From contig DNDT01000463.1 of assembly GCA_003487525.1 (NCBI GenBank), positions 1 to 7,713 on the forward strand: a DNA stretch of 7,713 nt, read 5' to 3'. The stretch is from Flavobacteriales bacterium. GTDB taxonomy: Bacteria > Bacteroidota > Bacteroidia > Flavobacteriales_E > Vicingaceae. A program made the translations under genes and the position numbers. Of the stretch, positions 1-5,840 are shown one piece after another (position 1 is the first letter of the stretch; each line of letters begins with the position of its first letter). Below the pieces are notes generated by a model that saw only the letters and a list, made by a program, of their open reading frames with translations, did no database searches and was not told the DNA's origin.

Positions 1-294
1 TGTAAATTGAATCCTGCTGAAATTTGCGTGAACGGTGCTGGCAAGAGTCTTGATGGCCAGGGTTTTTGCCAGTCCGGGAACACCTTCCAATAGAATGTGC
101 CCGTCGGAAAGTAATCCTATTATCAAGCGTTCGACCATGTATTTCTGCCCGACAATAACCTTGCTCATTTCCAAACTCAACAGATCAACAAAGGAACTTT
201 CCTTTTGAATTTTTTCGTTCAGTTCCTTGATGTCCATGTTTTGAGCAGTTGTTTCAGGAACTGCTGCTTCGCTTTGTGGTGTTATCTCATCCAT
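1..294 (-). CDS. MoxR-family AAA+ ATPase, N-terminal part (runs off left edge)
   Basis: Reading the minus strand from the ATG at 294-292 gives 98 uninterrupted residues that continue past the window edge, so this is a 5' partial gene. After a poorly conserved acidic/Gln-rich leader (residues 1-35) comes the typical MoxR entry: a segment ending in VIVGQ (46-50), then LLSDGHILLEGVPGLAKT, in which GVPGLAKT (71-78) is the Walker A P-loop with K77 and T78. MoxR ATPases are cytosolic chaperone-like AAA+ proteins. They usually work with von Willebrand factor A (Bat/CoxE-type) partners, and in Bacteroidota they often head a moxR-DUF58-bat cluster; here that would lie beyond the left edge (inference). 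Walker B, sensor regions and the lid are not in the window. The gene is divergent from the acetyltransferase fusion, with 115 bp between the starts and a recognisable promoter for this gene there. Confidence 0.93.
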   Translation of the reverse strand, partial: MDEITPQSEAAVPETTAQNMDIKELNEKIQKESSFVDLLSLEMSKVIVGQKYMVERLIIGLLSDGHILLEGVPGLAKTLAIKTLASTVHANFSRIQFT

Positions 295-322
295 TTGTGT
301 TATTTTGTTTTTCTGAGGAGAG

Positions 323-354
323 CAAAAATAGACATATTGCATCCCCTTAGTAAA
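323..354 (-). promoter_or_regulatory. Bacteroidota-type promoter of the MoxR gene
   Basis: On the minus strand TATTTTTG (330 to 323) matches the Bacteroidota -7 consensus TAnnTTTG exactly. TTTA (354 to 351) stands for the -33 TTTG box with one mismatch, and the spacer is 20 nt, within the usual range. Transcription would begin near 317, leaving a leader of about 20 nt before the ATG at 294. There is no Shine-Dalgarno sequence, as is common in this phylum. Confidence 0.65.
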
Positions 355-409
355 TACACCGGGTCTTTTATATTGTTAATTTTTGTTAAGCCTGAAAAAT
401 TGAAATTTT

Positions 410-1237
410 ATGGATGTAATGCGTTTTAATTATTCGAATAAGGAACTCAGGGAGCTTGCTTTTAAGATAAGAAGAGAAGTGTTTATTGAAGAGCAAATGG
501 TTGATGAAAGTGAAGAATTCGATGAATATGAAAACAGCAGTGTGCATTATTTGGCCATGGATTCCGGAGAGGCAATCGGAACTTCAAGATGGCGGATCAC
601 TTCGGAGGGAATTAAACTGGAACGCTTCGCCGTGAAGCGTGCTCACAGAGCAAATGGTGTGGGTGCAGCGCTAATGTCCACAATGCTGGCAGACCTTCCG
701 CCACTTCAGCCGGTTTATCTTCATGCCCAGGTTCAGGTTCTGGATTTTTATAAAAAACTCGGTTTTGAAACAGTTGGAAATTTATTTGTGGAATGCAACA
801 TTGATCATTTCGCAATGCGTTTAAATGAACAGAGCGGTTCTTCAATTAGTCTTGGAGAGAGCATTGATTGTGTCAGGGAATTTCACGAAGCATTTGGATT
901 GCATGTTGCGCACAAACCCCTGGCAAAGGTGGATGAAAAACTGTACAATTTGAGATTCGAGTTGATGAAAGAGGAAAATGAAGAATACCTGAAAGCGGCA
1001 CAGGAAGGGGACCTGGTTGAAATTGCGGATGCCCTTGGGGATATGCTGTATATCCTAAACGGGACTATCATTACGCACGGACTTCAAGCCAAAATTGGAC
1101 TTGTTTTTAAGGAAATTCAACGAAGCAATATGTCCAAGCTGGATGAATCAGGTAATCCTATTTACAGAGAAGATGGCAAGGTTTTAAAGTCAAATCGATA
1201 TTTCAAACCAAACATTGCGAAAGTACTGGAGGGCTGA
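410..1237 (+). CDS. GNAT acetyltransferase fused to MazG-like NTP pyrophosphohydrolase
   Basis: 275 residues with two domains. Residues 1-137 are a YjcF/ElaA-like GNAT domain. It has the N-terminal signature VFIEEQMVDESEEFDEYE (24-41), acetyl-CoA motif A with R80-A-N-G-V-G85, and FYKKLGF (113-119). Such proteins transfer an acyl group from acyl-CoA to an amine; the acceptor here cannot be told. Residues ~145-275 are an all-alpha NTP pyrophosphohydrolase of the MazG/PRA-PH type, closest in feel to the DR2231-like group. The metal-binding ExxE...ExxD pattern is E188/E191 and E204/D207, with D211 one turn on, and the conserved tail SNMSKLDESGNPIYREDGK (239-257) is present. That family hydrolyses nucleoside triphosphates to the monophosphate plus PPi, often for nucleotide-pool sanitation. 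Both halves keep their key residues, and the frame is continuous. M4 (419) is an alternative start. No clear promoter box precedes it. The 3' end abuts the convergent redox gene. Confidence 0.92.
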   Translation: MDVMRFNYSNKELRELAFKIRREVFIEEQMVDESEEFDEYENSSVHYLAMDSGEAIGTSRWRITSEGIKLERFAVKRAHRANGVGAALMSTMLADLPPLQPVYLHAQVQVLDFYKKLGFETVGNLFVECNIDHFAMRLNEQSGSSISLGESIDCVREFHEAFGLHVAHKPLAKVDEKLYNLRFELMKEENEEYLKAAQEGDLVEIADALGDMLYILNGTIITHGLQAKIGLVFKEIQRSNMSKLDESGNPIYREDGKVLKSNRYFKPNIAKVLEG

Positions 1238-1241
1238 TCAG
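1234..1241. other. Abutting convergent stop codons within an 8-bp palindrome
   Basis: The plus-strand stop TGA (1235-1237) is followed at once by the minus-strand stop TGA (1240-1238), giving TGATCA inside the perfect palindrome CTGATCAG. There is no intergenic base, and no terminator hairpin with a T-run is visible, so both transcripts must end inside the opposite gene. Confidence 0.9.
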
Positions 1242-2722
1242 TCCAGGGTAGGGTCCATCTCGATGTGCTCATCCGACTTGCCGGTTTTAATTCCGTACGC
1301 CCTGCCCAGGTAATCATCAAGCTGATCGTATTCAATTCTTTTGGCAACGATTTTTTTATCCTTGTCCAGGAGATAAATTTTTGGTGTGCTGAACACATCG
1401 TAATTGGCCCTGAAGTTCAATGGGTAATCCTTGATATTATTCGGGTTTTCGAGACTGTCAGAAACATTGATCCATGTCAAATTGTGTGTTTTGACGTATT
1501 TTTTCCATTCCTTGTTTTCGTACTCCGTGCTGGCGGCATATACTTTAAAACCGTAATCCTTGTATTTGAGATACAGGTCGTGCATTTTCGGAGTGATTTT
1601 TTTGCAATGGCCGCAAGTAGGTGACCAGATATAGACAAGAAGATAGTTTGCATCAATCTTATGCATGTTATACCACTCTTTTTGAGCTGTATCGGCAAGT
1701 ACGATGTTCGGAGCGACTTTTCCGATCAACAGTGGCTTCATTTTTACATAGCGTTCTCTAATCTTGGTCAGCTGAGCGGAGTCGACCCAATCAACTTCTC
1801 CGGTCAGGTAATAGTTTTCGGCCATGTGTACGAAAATGGCATCCATTCCCATAATTTTGGATTTCTCATAGGTATTTGTAATCCAAGAGACTGTATACCT
1901 GAAAAGTTCTTCGTTTGCCCTGGATTTTCCCACTACAAAGTCAATGGATTTGTAAAGAGAATCAGGTATCTGATACGTATACTTTTGAATAAAAGCACTG
2001 AGTTTTTGATGATAGACGGGAGTTCTAAGATATCGTGCATCTGAAAAATCTATTTGATCAAAATAATGGGTTCTGAAATAGTTGTACTGAAACAATGAAT
2101 CGGTGATGTTACCGGCCGAGTCTTTCGGTGGATCGGGTACTTCAATTTCCCTCATTGCATTCATAAATCGAGGTACGAAGTAATTTTTGTTGTTTTCGTA
2201 AAATGATTTCTGATATGCCAGCACCTCAGCATCAATTTTTATCAGCTGTTTTTTGGCCTGCTCCTTTTCTTCGTCGGTCCCTTCAGTTTTCAATTTCTGA
2301 ATTGGAGCCACTTCTTTTTCTCTTTTCTGCAGGTAATTGACATACTCGTAAAACAACTCATTTTCCTTGCTTCCTTTAACGATCATTTTTGACAAGGTGT
2401 TTACGGTGTCCGTTTCAAAAGAGATGAATTGTTCTATAACGAAAAAGTCAAATATTTTTCGGTTTCCCAAAACAAGTGAATACATTCCTTGTTCTAGCTC
2501 CTGATTTCCACTAAATACCACAAAGCCTTTCTTATCTGACCGCGCGGTATCCTTATAATATTGGTTTTTTGCATAAAAGTTTGCCAGAAAAAAAGTGGTG
2601 TCCGGCAATCCGGTAATTTTAATTTTTATCTCGTAGGCTTTTTCGCCTTCTTTTGCAAAGCTTGTAGCGGTGGAGCCAATCAGACAACTAAGCGAAATAA
2701 GTAGAAAAGAAAAAAATTTCAT
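1238..2722 (-). CDS. Secreted TlpA-like thiol-disulfide protein (DUF4369/DUF5106 type)
   Basis: 494 residues. The N-terminus is a Sec signal peptide: Met-Lys, a hydrophobic core at 4-18, and likely cleavage after SFA (23). C13 lies inside the core and does not form a good lipobox. Residues ~28-120 are a beta-rich DUF4369-like domain with the typical LPDTTFFLANFYAKNQYYKD segment (39-58). Residues ~125-330 are a charged helical DUF5106-like region. Residues ~335-475 are a thioredoxin fold with the redox pair in SPTCGHCKK (C370, C373) and the cis-proline loop STP (445-447). Relatives act in the periplasm as TlpA/ResA-like thiol-disulfide reductases or maturation factors, and in Bacteroidota they occur in many paralogues whose substrates are mostly unknown. 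The CGHC active site is like that of PDI and DsbA-type oxidants rather than the CGPC of thioredoxin, so the direction of electron flow is open. The gene stands alone. It is convergent with the GNAT fusion and divergent from the hydrolase. Confidence 0.93.
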   Translation of the reverse strand: MKFFSFLLISLSCLIGSTATSFAKEGEKAYEIKIKITGLPDTTFFLANFYAKNQYYKDTARSDKKGFVVFSGNQELEQGMYSLVLGNRKIFDFFVIEQFISFETDTVNTLSKMIVKGSKENELFYEYVNYLQKREKEVAPIQKLKTEGTDEEKEQAKKQLIKIDAEVLAYQKSFYENNKNYFVPRFMNAMREIEVPDPPKDSAGNITDSLFQYNYFRTHYFDQIDFSDARYLRTPVYHQKLSAFIQKYTYQIPDSLYKSIDFVVGKSRANEELFRYTVSWITNTYEKSKIMGMDAIFVHMAENYYLTGEVDWVDSAQLTKIRERYVKMKPLLIGKVAPNIVLADTAQKEWYNMHKIDANYLLVYIWSPTCGHCKKITPKMHDLYLKYKDYGFKVYAASTEYENKEWKKYVKTHNLTWINVSDSLENPNNIKDYPLNFRANYDVFSTPKIYLLDKDKKIVAKRIEYDQLDDYLGRAYGIKTGKSDEHIEMDPTLD

Positions 2723-2956
2723 GGGGTTTTAATTTTGCGCGCTAAAGTACAATATTAAGATTATGTAACTCTTGAATGAATTGAGTGCTTGTTAAAGAAT
2801 TGTTAAATGTTGGAAATGAGCGGGAGTGAGATTGGGAGTGTGCTTTACGATTCACTCAAAAATTATTATCCACTCAATACCCCATTATGTTGATTTCAAT
2901 CTTTATTCCCGTTTCCTCTTTCCACGTTCCCCTTTTAATCGTAACTTAACAGTACA
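2723..2956. promoter_or_regulatory. Divergent intergenic region with repeated GAGTG/CACTC words
   Basis: These 234 bp separate the starts of the redox gene (minus) and the hydrolase gene (plus), so they must hold both promoters. The word GAGTG occurs at 2783-2787, 2824-2828 and 2836-2840, and its complement CACTC at 2853-2857 and 2871-2875. ATTGAGTG (2780-2787) and CACTCAAT (2871-2878) form a perfect 8-bp inverted repeat; GAGTGA (2824-2829) and TCACTC (2852-2857) form a nested 6-bp one. On the minus strand TACTTTAG (2750 to 2743) is one base off the -7 consensus, but no -33 box fits. No convincing promoter box was found for the hydrolase, and no coding frame is apparent. Confidence 0.4.
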
Positions 2957-3766
2957 ATGAATTGGCTGAAATTTGGCGGTTACATACTGATTATTATTCC
3001 CACCTTGTTTGTGGGTGTCGCACTTACATTATACTTGCTGCAGGATTATATGATTTTCCTCGGTGAACGACTTCCGGAGACGCATAAATACAATTTCAAT
3101 TTACCTCATGAAGAATTCGACCTGGTCAATAAAAATGGGGTTAAAATCAATTGCTTGCTATTTAAAGCGCCAAATTCAAAAGGGTTGGTTTACTATCATC
3201 ACGGGAATGCAGGTAACATCCAGGGGTGGGGAACCCTGGCCGCGAATTTTGTTAAAAATAAATTCGATGTGCTGTTTTACGACTACCGCGGATATGGAAA
3301 AAGCACAGGTAAAATCAGTGCCGAATCACAGCTTCATTCGGACGCGCGTTTTGTACTGAAGGAATTTTTAAAATCCAGATCCTACGCTAAAATAATCTAC
3401 TACGGTACTTCACTAGGTTCGGGTATTGCATCGGCTTTGGCCCGGAAAATACCGCCGGATGCACTGATACTGGAAACTCCGTATTATTCCTTTTTGTCGC
3501 TCATTCATTACCATTATCCCTTAATGCCGGCAAGCCTTCTCTCAAAATACAAGATACGGACCTACCGGAGCATCAAAAACCTGGAATGTCCAATATTAAT
3601 TTTTCACGGTACGGACGATGAATTGGTGCCATATGAAAATTCGGTGAAGCTTTCTAAAATTACGGACCGGATTCAATTTGTCGGTATTAAAGGAGGTGTC
3701 CACAACAATCTGCCTGATTTTAAGATATATCAGGAGAAACTATCGGTATTTTTAAACGATATTTAA
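2957..3766 (+). CDS. Membrane-anchored alpha/beta hydrolase (Bem46/ABHD13-like)
   Basis: 269 residues. One N-terminal transmembrane segment (about 7-28, rich in I, L, V, F) anchors a catalytic domain. Landmarks in order are: HHGNAGN (81-87), the oxyanion-side HGN loop; FYDYRGYGKSTG (107-118), a strand-turn signature of the family; the nucleophile elbow GTSLG with S152; HGTDDELVP (217-225) with the catalytic acid, probably D221; and GGVHNN with H249. The Ser-Asp-His triad is therefore complete. The length fits the COG1073-type Bem46/ABHD13/YfhR group, serine hydrolases of mostly unknown substrate that may act on lipids or small esters near the membrane. It is likely held in the inner membrane; the sidedness of the catalytic domain cannot be read from sequence. 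An 81-bp gap with a separate promoter divides it from lpoB, so cotranscription is possible but not required. The ATG at 2957 has no Shine-Dalgarno sequence. Confidence 0.93.
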   Translation: MNWLKFGGYILIIIPTLFVGVALTLYLLQDYMIFLGERLPETHKYNFNLPHEEFDLVNKNGVKINCLLFKAPNSKGLVYYHHGNAGNIQGWGTLAANFVKNKFDVLFYDYRGYGKSTGKISAESQLHSDARFVLKEFLKSRSYAKIIYYGTSLGSGIASALARKIPPDALILETPYYSFLSLIHYHYPLMPASLLSKYKIRTYRSIKNLECPILIFHGTDDELVPYENSVKLSKITDRIQFVGIKGGVHNNLPDFKIYQEKLSVFLNDI

Positions 3767-3795
3767 CCAAAATTTAGATCTTTTCATTGGGTCAA

Positions 3796-3828
3796 TTGTC
3801 GAACTTTTTTGATAAGTAGCTACATTTG
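3796..3828 (+). promoter_or_regulatory. Bacteroidota-type promoter of the lpoB operon
   Basis: TACATTTG (3821-3828) matches the -7 consensus TAnnTTTG exactly, and TTG (3796-3798) lies 22 nt upstream as a -33 box. That spacing is at the long end of what is accepted in this phylum. The start of transcription would fall near 3833-3835, about 14 nt before the ATG at 3848. This excludes the longer in-frame start at 3809, which would lie upstream of the -7 box. Confidence 0.68.
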
Positions 3829-3847
3829 GGAATCAAATATTTCAATT

Positions 3848-4423
3848 ATGGTAATTAGATTAAGTGCATTATTGGTGTTATTAAGTTTACTGGCTTGCGG
3901 TCAAAAAGTATCGAGAGTTGATGCAGGTGAAACCACTGATCTGAGCGGAAGATGGAATGAAACCGATTCAAGGTTGGTCGCTGAAGAAATGGTCAAGGAC
4001 GCACTTTCCAGGCCCTGGGCCATGGAGTTCTCGGCCGATAAAGACAGAAAACCGGCGCTAATAGTCGGTCTTGTGAAGAACTTAAGTCATGAACACATCA
4101 GTTCGGGTACGTTTATTAAGGATATTGAGCGAGAGATTTTAAATTCCGGAAGGGCAAAGATAGTTCAGGCCGGGGATGCCCGCAATGAATTACGAGACGA
4201 AAGAGCTGAACAGCAGGAGTTTGCATCAGAGGAGACCGTAAAGAAATGGGGACAGGAACTGGGTGCCGATTTTTTACTGCAGGGTACGATTAACTCTATC
4301 GTTGATCAGAACAAAAAGGAAAAGGCCATCTTTTATCAGGTGAATATGGAACTCACCAACATCGAAACCAATGAAAAGGTTTGGATAGGGGATAAGAAAA
4401 TTAAAAAGCTCGTTAAAAAATAG
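3848..4423 (+). CDS. lpoB: LpoB-type penicillin-binding protein activator lipoprotein
   Basis: 191 residues from the ATG at 3848. The N-terminus is a lipoprotein signal: M-V-I-R, a Leu-rich core, and the lipobox LLAC with lipidated C17; no Asp follows at +2, consistent with outer-membrane sorting. A short polar linker leads to the family's entry, DLSGRWNETDSRLVAEEMVK (31-50), then KPALIVGLVKNLSHEHI (68-84), the helix FIKDIEREILNSGR, and GADFLLQGTINSI (139-151). This order matches LpoB (COG3417). In Escherichia coli LpoB spans from the outer membrane through the wall to stimulate the bifunctional synthase PBP1B. The same role here, on a class A PBP encoded elsewhere, is inferred. The linker is short, so reach through the wall may differ. 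A frame extends upstream to 3809, but would bury the signal peptide behind 13 polar residues and start ahead of the promoter. Only 19 bp separate it from the next lipoprotein gene. Confidence 0.9.
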   Translation: MVIRLSALLVLLSLLACGQKVSRVDAGETTDLSGRWNETDSRLVAEEMVKDALSRPWAMEFSADKDRKPALIVGLVKNLSHEHISSGTFIKDIEREILNSGRAKIVQAGDARNELRDERAEQQEFASEETVKKWGQELGADFLLQGTINSIVDQNKKEKAIFYQVNMELTNIETNEKVWIGDKKIKKLVKK

Positions 4424-4442
4424 CTTTGATTAGTCTTTCGTG

Positions 4443-5840
4443 ATGAAAAGGCGCATCCTTTTCTCCATCTTCATTATTGTCTTTCTTCAATCCTGTTTGA
4501 CGTATTACGAGAAGAATCTCGTATTTCATCAGGAATTTGCCAGAAGAGATTACGTAAAAGCGGATAACATTCTTGACAGGAACAAGTTTCTTCAAAAGAA
4601 ACGGAATCAGTTGCTGTATTTTCTGGATAAAGGCATTGTCACACAATTAATGGGTGAATTTGAAAAAAGCAATGAATATTTTGAACAGGCCTATATATAT
4701 GTAGAGGATTTTGAGCGAAACTACGGACAGGAAGCAGTGGCCTTGCTTACAAACGACATGATGCGCCAGTATGGCGGCGAGGACTTTGAAAAGATTTTTA
4801 TCCATTATTACAAGGCCATCAACTACATCAAACTCAATGAGCTGGATGAAGCAATGGTCGAATGCAGGCGAATGAACATTCGGCTCACCGAAATAAGCGA
4901 CAAATACAAGAGTGAAAAAAAATACAAAAGGGATGCATTTGCACACACCTTGATGGGATTGCTTTACGAGGCTTCCGGAGATGAAAACAACGCTTTTATA
5001 GCCTATCGGAATGCCTACGAAATTTATACCACCGATTACAAGAGTTTTTTCAATTCGACAGTGCCGCTGCAACTTAAAAAGGATCTGGTGCGCCTGGCGG
5101 GATTAAACGGTTTCACTGAAGAACAGGAAGAATACGAAAAACTGTTTCAACTAAAGTACGACAGGCATGAAAAACGACCTAAAAATGAGTTGGTGGTGTT
5201 CTGGCACAATGGTTTCGGTCCCGTCAAAGCGGAATGGAGCATCAATTTTGTCGTTGTGAAGGGTCAGGGAGGATATGTTTCATTTGTAAACAAGGAAATG
5301 GGATTGGATTTTGGTTTTTACATGCGTTCTGGCGACGATCAGGCGTCATTAAATGATTTGAGAATAGTGCGCGTCGCTTTTCCCAAATACGAAATTAGAA
5401 AAGGCGGATTGACGGGTGGATCCGTGACGTATGACGGGCAGGAATATAACCTGGAATTACTGGAGGACATTAACAAAATTGCCATAAAGTCACTTGATGA
5501 TCGGATGACCAGGGAGATGTCCAAAGCCCTTTTGAGGGTGGCCTTAAAGCAAGCAGCAGCGGCTGCTGCCCGCAAAGAGAACGAAGGATTGGCCACCGCC
5601 ATAACTGTTTTTAATGCCGTATCCGAAAAAGCCGATACAAGAAACTGGCAAACACTTCCGGCCCAGATACATTATGCCAGAATTCCGATGAACGCCGATA
5701 CCAACGAAATCGTTTACAAAATGTATCGCGGAAAGCAGTTGTTTGACAAGATTGAATCAACAATCAGGACCAATGGAAAAATGAAGTTTGTTTTCCACCT
5801 GACGGTTCCGCCGGAGTCTCTGCTATACAACGAATTCTGA
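4443..5840 (+). CDS. COG3014-type TPR lipoprotein, partner of LpoB
   Basis: 465 residues from the ATG at 4443. MKRR and a hydrophobic core are followed by the lipobox LQSC with lipidated C18. Residues ~50-200 form helical pairs like degenerate TPRs: one around [16 protein letters not shown] (71-86), one around [20 protein letters not shown] (126-145), and one around [20 protein letters not shown] (171-190). Residues ~245-465 are a beta-rich region opening with [17 protein letters not shown] (249-265) and including an Ala-rich helix at 363-377. I recognise it as the uncharacterised COG3014 group, which in some gammaproteobacteria lies beside lpoB and ycfL (recalled, not checked). TPR-like repeats suggest protein binding at the inner face of the outer membrane. 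The 19-bp spacing behind lpoB indicates one operon and a joint role, perhaps in wall synthesis (inference). A GTG at 4440 could add one residue. The last 18 bp overlap the convergent prfC. Confidence 0.88.
   Translation: MKRRILFSIFIIVFLQSCLTYYEKNLVFHQEFARRDYVKADNILDRNKFLQKKRNQLLYFLDKGIVTQLMGEFEKSNEYFEQAYIYVEDFERNYGQEAVALLTNDMMRQYGGEDFEKIFIHYYKAINYIKLNELDEAMVECRRMNIRLTEISDKYKSEKKYKRDAFAHTLMGLLYEASGDENNAFIAYRNAYEIYTTDYKSFFNSTVPLQLKKDLVRLAGLNGFTEEQEEYEKLFQLKYDRHEKRPKNELVVFWHNGFGPVKAEWSINFVVVKGQGGYVSFVNKEMGLDFGFYMRSGDDQASLNDLRIVRVAFPKYEIRKGGLTGGSVTYDGQEYNLELLEDINKIAIKSLDDRMTREMSKALLRVALKQAAAAAARKENEGLATAITVFNAVSEKADTRNWQTLPAQIHYARIPMNADTNEIVYKMYRGKQLFDKIESTIRTNGKMKFVFHLTVPPESLLYNEF
5553..5569. 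repeat. GC-rich perfect inverted repeat inside the COG3014-type gene
   Basis: GCAGCAGC (5553-5560) and GCTGCTGC (5562-5569) flank a single G, giving a 7-bp stem with a CGG loop in the mRNA. The DNA encodes the run of six alanines (371-376) of an amphipathic-looking helix. It is probably a by-product of alternating GCA and GCT/GCC alanine codons. Confidence 0.7.
5823..5840. other. 18-bp tail-to-tail overlap of two convergent genes
   Basis: The lipoprotein gene ends with TGA at 5838-5840 (plus) and prfC ends with TAG at 5825-5823 (minus). Both sets of C-terminal codons are therefore read from the same 18 bp. No hairpin with a T-run is visible on either strand nearby, so the mRNAs probably overlap further. 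Confidence 0.9.

Noticed and set aside
378..385. AATTTTTG as a -7 box for the GNAT fusion
   Set aside because: It misses the T of TAnnTTTG and has no TTG at the expected distance upstream. In such an AT-rich spacer it is likely chance.
205..429. A 74-codon plus-strand frame rich in Phe, Leu and Cys
   Set aside because: It runs antisense through the start of the MoxR gene and its promoter and overlaps the start of the GNAT fusion. Its composition is typical of the reverse of an AT-rich coding region.
1265..2044. Plus-strand open frames of 119 and 127 codons (1265-1624 and 1661-2044) inside the redox gene
   Set aside because: Both are antisense to the thioredoxin-fold gene, which has a signal peptide, a CGHC site and a cis-Pro loop in order. 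They have no promoter or family signature.
3809..3847. Longer N-terminus of lpoB from the ATG at 3809
   Set aside because: It would start upstream of the -7 box and place 13 mostly polar residues ahead of a good lipoprotein signal.
4405..4427. AAAGCT...AGCTTT inverted repeat around the lpoB stop as a terminator or attenuator
   Set aside because: The stem is 6 bp and mostly A/T, with an 11-nt A-rich loop and no T-run. It is too weak to call, and the close spacing speaks for read-through into the next gene.
4440..4442. GTG start of the COG3014-type lipoprotein gene
   Set aside because: The next codon is ATG followed by Lys-Arg-Arg, a usual signal-peptide beginning. No Shine-Dalgarno sequence favours the GTG. 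The two differ by one residue.
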